DNA from: Marinosulfonomonas sp.
Lineage (GTDB): Bacteria > Pseudomonadota > Alphaproteobacteria > Rhodobacterales > Rhodobacteraceae
DNA: 34,192 nt
Direction of reading: 5' to 3'
Assembly (NCBI GenBank): GCA_030625325.1
Contig: DAOURA010000007.1
Coordinates: forward strand, 1 to 34,192
Shown in pieces: positions 32,139 to 34,192 of this stretch. A program made the translations under genes and the position numbers. Below the pieces are notes generated by a model. That model was not told the DNA's origin and ran no database searches. It worked only from the letters and a program-made list of their open reading frames with translations. The first letter of the stretch is position 1. Each line of letters opens with the position of its first letter.

Positions 32139-33584
32139 ATGAGACGCCTTCGAAACGTGAAAATCGTGGCCACGCTGGGCCCTGCATCAAGTGATTATAA
32201 AATGATCCGCGCATTGTCAGATGCTGGCGCGGATGTTTTCCGCCTGAACATGAGCCACGGCGAGCATGATGAAATTCGCGAGCGCCACGAAATAATTCGG
32301 CAGGTTGAAAAAGACACCAAACGCCCGATTGCGATTTTGGCGGATTTGCAGGGGCCAAAACTGCGGGTTGGCAAGTTCATCAATGACGAAGAGATGCTGA
32401 AAGAAGGGCAATCCTTTCGCCTTGATCTGGATGAGGCCGAGGGCGATGCAACCCGTGTTTGCCTGCCCCACAAGGAAATTTTTGATGCGTTAGAACCGGG
32501 CGCAAGCCTGTTGGTCAATGACGGAAAAATTCGCCTTCAGGTTAAGGAATGTGGCCGGAATTTTGCCGATTGCACAGTGATTTTTGGCGGAATGATTTCA
32601 AATCGCAAGGGCGTGAATGTGCCCGACGTGGTTTTGCCACTGGCGGCCTTGTCGGACAAGGACCGCAGGGATCTGGAATTCGTTTGCCAGTTGGGTATCG
32701 ACTGGTTGGCGTTGTCGTTTGTTCAGCGCCCTGCCGATGTGGAAGAAGCCCGCAAACTGGCCGATGGGCGTGCTGCAATCCTGTCGAAAATTGAAAAACC
32801 AGCCGCCGTTAAGGCCTTTGCCAAGATTTTGCAGGTGTCTGACGGTATTATGGTGGCCCGTGGGGATCTGGGGGTTGAATTGCCGGTTCAGAATGTTCCG
32901 CCGATCCAAAAACGTCTGGTGCGCGCCTGTCGCGCGGCGGCCAAGCCGGTGATCGTGGCCACACAGATGCTGGAAAGCATGATTGACAGCCCGGTGCCAA
33001 CCCGCGCCGAGGTGTCCGATGTTGCAGCCGCCATTTACGAAGGCGCCGATGCGGTTATGTTGTCGGCCGAATCTGCTGCTGGTAGCTACCCGGTTGAAGC
33101 GGTCACCACGATGAACAACGTAGCCATAGAGGTGGAAAGTGATCCCACCTACCGCGAAGTGATTGATGCAAGTCGCGCGGGAAATAAGGAAACCATCGCC
33201 GATGCAATTGTGTCTGCGGCGCGTGAAATTGCCGAAACAACGGATATCAAAGCAATCTGTTGTTTTTCCGAATCGGGCACCACGGCCCTGTTGACTGCCC
33301 GCGAGCGACCCCATGTGCCGATCATCGCCCTGACATCACGTCGCGGCACGTCGCGCCGCCTGGCGTTAAGCTGGGGCATGCATTGCGTTATGACCGGTGA
33401 GGTTGATCGTTTTAAGATGGCGGTGGTCAATGCGGCGCGTGTTGCGCGCACGGCCGGGTTTGCTGAAGAAAGTGATCACATAGTTGTGATCGCGGGGATT
33501 CCCTTTAACCAACCGGGATCAACGAATATTTTACGGGTCGCCCCCTGTGAGGAACGGTTGATCTTTTCCGCCGGACCTGAATAA
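32139..33584 (+). CDS. pyk: Pyruvate kinase
   Basis: 481 residues, GAGG 4 bases before the ATG. It converts phosphoenolpyruvate and ADP to pyruvate and ATP in the cytoplasm. Motifs are KIVATLGPASS (about 8-18), DVFRLNMSHG, ADLQGPKLRVG, the signature AILSKIEKPAA with the catalytic lysine, MVARGDLGVELP, TQMLESMI and GADAVMLSAESAAGSYPVEAV, where Ser replaces the common Thr of MLSAET. The C-terminal allosteric domain (about 355-481) is full length with CCFSESGTTALLTARERP. It is divergent from the amidohydrolase gene and followed by a 74-residue membrane-protein gene. Confidence 0.97.
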   Translation: MRRLRNVKIVATLGPASSDYKMIRALSDAGADVFRLNMSHGEHDEIRERHEIIRQVEKDTKRPIAILADLQGPKLRVGKFINDEEMLKEGQSFRLDLDEAEGDATRVCLPHKEIFDALEPGASLLVNDGKIRLQVKECGRNFADCTVIFGGMISNRKGVNVPDVVLPLAALSDKDRRDLEFVCQLGIDWLALSFVQRPADVEEARKLADGRAAILSKIEKPAAVKAFAKILQVSDGIMVARGDLGVELPVQNVPPIQKRLVRACRAAAKPVIVATQMLESMIDSPVPTRAEVSDVAAAIYEGADAVMLSAESAAGSYPVEAVTTMNNVAIEVESDPTYREVIDASRAGNKETIADAIVSAAREIAETTDIKAICCFSESGTTALLTARERPHVPIIALTSRRGTSRRLALSWGMHCVMTGEVDRFKMAVVNAARVARTAGFAEESDHIVVIAGIPFNQPGSTNILRVAPCEERLIFSAGPE

Positions 33585-33623
33585 ACTACCCCATACTGGG
33601 GGGTATTAATTCGGAGTTTTATT

Positions 33624-33848
33624 ATGGATAATGACTTTATTCTTGTTCTGGGTGTTTTTATTGGCGCTATGGCCGCCCCTTCTTTGGTTAGTTCTTTTTC
33701 GGCAAGCCGTTCGCCCAGGGCGGCGTTGATGTATTTTGTTGTGGGTGGCGGGCTGATCAGCTGGGCGATCTATCAACAACCCAACACCTATTCGGTTGAC
33801 GGGATGCCCAATCTGATTGTTAGCGTTCTGGCCGATATCTTTCGCTGA
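33624..33848 (+). CDS. Small two-TM membrane protein of unknown function
   Basis: 74 residues, CGGAG about 8 bases before the ATG. Hydrophobic segments at about 5-24 and 34-52 suggest a helical hairpin in the inner membrane. The loop between them is basic ([10 protein letters not shown]), which predicts it faces the cytoplasm. No known motif. It follows pyk by 39 bases with a weak 6-base hairpin TACCCC/GGGGTA (33587-33605) in between, so it is probably read from the pyk transcript, and it precedes the rpmI promoter. Confidence 0.72.
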   Translation: MDNDFILVLGVFIGAMAAPSLVSSFSASRSPRAALMYFVVGGGLISWAIYQQPNTYSVDGMPNLIVSVLADIFR

Positions 33849-33865
33849 ATTCACCCACAATTCAC

Positions 33866-33894
33866 TTGCCAGCAGGCCCTGAGCGGCCTATACG
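33866..33894 (+). promoter_or_regulatory. Candidate sigma-70 promoter for rpmI-rplT
   Basis: TTGCCA (33866-33871) and TATACG (33889-33894) are 17 bases apart, 5/6 and 4/6 consensus matches. A start near 33901 would leave a leader of about 70 bases before rpmI. A 5-base dyad AGGCC/GGCCT (33874-33889) overlaps the spacer and the first base of the -10. Confidence 0.42.
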
Positions 33895-33970
33895 CCCGAA
33901 CTTCTGGTGCGCGTCCGGCCTAAGTGGCATGCCGAGTCGCGCGTTAACCGAAACCCAAGAGGAGACGGAA

Positions 33971-34171
33971 ATGCCCAAGATGAAGACCAAATCAAGCGCC
34001 AAAAAGCGCTTTAAGGTGACAGCGACCGGTAAGGTCATGGCAGCCCAGGCGGGAAAACGCCACGGGATGATCAAGCGGACCAAGAAATTCATTCGTAACG
34101 CACGTGGGACAACTGAGCTGTCGGCACCCGACAGCAAAATCGTTAAATCCTACATGCCATACGATCGTTAA
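33971..34171 (+). CDS. rpmI: 50S ribosomal protein L35
   Basis: 66 residues from the ATG at 33971, with GAGGAG 6 bases upstream; the frame is open earlier but L35 starts at [15 protein letters not shown]. It is highly basic and ends KSYMPYDR. L35 binds 23S rRNA in the large subunit. The next gene, 14 bases on, is the start of rplT, the usual order. infC is not upstream as it is in E. coli; pyk and a small membrane gene are instead. Confidence 0.98.
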   Translation: MPKMKTKSSAKKRFKVTATGKVMAAQAGKRHGMIKRTKKFIRNARGTTELSAPDSKIVKSYMPYDR

Positions 34172-34185
34172 GAGGGGTCTGAAAT

Positions 34186-34192
34186 ATGTCAC
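34186..34192 (+). CDS. rplT: Start of 50S ribosomal protein L20 (3' truncated by window end)
   Basis: Only ATG TCA C is visible, with AGAGGGG ending about 8 bases upstream. Fourteen bases after rpmI, this is the expected position of rplT, whose product begins Met-Ser-Arg in related bacteria. The call rests on gene order. Confidence 0.6.

Noticed and set aside
33587-33605. TACCCC/GGGGTA hairpin after pyk as a terminator
   Set aside because: The stem is only 6 bases and no T run follows, so termination is not supported; left as a weak structure.
33874-33889. AGGCC/GGCCT hairpin as an L20 leader element
   Set aside because: It falls within the spacer of the likely promoter and so would not be transcribed from it.
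1-34192. tRNA, rRNA, CRISPR arrays, prophage or transposon genes
   Set aside because: No regularly spaced repeats, integrase, transposase or phage genes, and no tRNA-like cloverleaf was recognised in the intergenic regions; a tRNA scan was not run.

Overview
The window looks like a conserved, housekeeping-rich stretch of a marine alphaproteobacterial chromosome, most likely family Rhodobacteraceae (Roseobacter group). Support: the malyl-CoA lyase closely resembles Rhodobacter Mcl1; phaA-phaB are paired; the DUF4175/TIGR02302 gene follows lysA; ftsE-ftsX-plsC lies divergent to an MJ0042 zinc-ribbon gene; and a GC-rich cctccggcgggg hairpin separates convergent genes. Coding density is very high. 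No tRNA, rRNA, insertion sequence, prophage or CRISPR array was seen. The longest gene-free stretch is about 280 bases (26661-26942).

Layout. 1-2007: end of mobA and a mobB-moeA fusion (molybdenum cofactor). 2016-3548: an unrecognised membrane/coiled-coil gene and greA, both on minus. 3772-8075: ETF-ubiquinone oxidoreductase, a secreted TPR protein and ispE. 8068-10395: polyprenyl diphosphate synthase (minus), a DUF2007 gene, a TrmN6-type methyltransferase and a DUF465 gene. 10392-14266, all minus: an EamA exporter, phaB, phaA and an EAL-domain protein. 14392-20873: tag, a TlpA-like thioredoxin (minus), then argH, a small lipoprotein, lysA and the DUF4175 protein. 20882-24626: zinc-ribbon membrane protein (minus), ftsE-ftsX-plsC and a small unknown gene (minus). 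24640-26660, minus: accA and mcl1. 26943-30825: a four-gene D-amino-acid module, dgcN-dgcA-D-amino acid transaminase-hydroxyacid dehydrogenase. 30928-32006, minus: DUF1244 and an N-formylglutamate amidohydrolase family gene. 32139-34192: pyruvate kinase, a small membrane protein, rpmI and the first codons of rplT.

Metabolic theme. Several genes meet at acyl-CoA metabolism: phaA/phaB make 3-hydroxybutyryl-CoA for PHB and/or the ethylmalonyl-CoA pathway, mcl1 is a late enzyme of that pathway, accA starts fatty acid synthesis, plsC uses the acyl products and ETF-QO passes acyl-CoA dehydrogenase electrons to ubiquinone. IspE and the polyprenyl synthase supply the quinone tail.

The most interesting part is the D-amino-acid module. 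Its first two genes match the DgcN/DgcA pair of D-glutamate catabolism. They sit with a fold-type IV D-amino acid transaminase and an oxidoreductase whose substrate loop is unusual, which suggests funnelling of several D-amino acids through D-glutamate. This grouping is a hypothesis from gene context. Short inverted repeats in several promoter regions are recorded as candidate operators.
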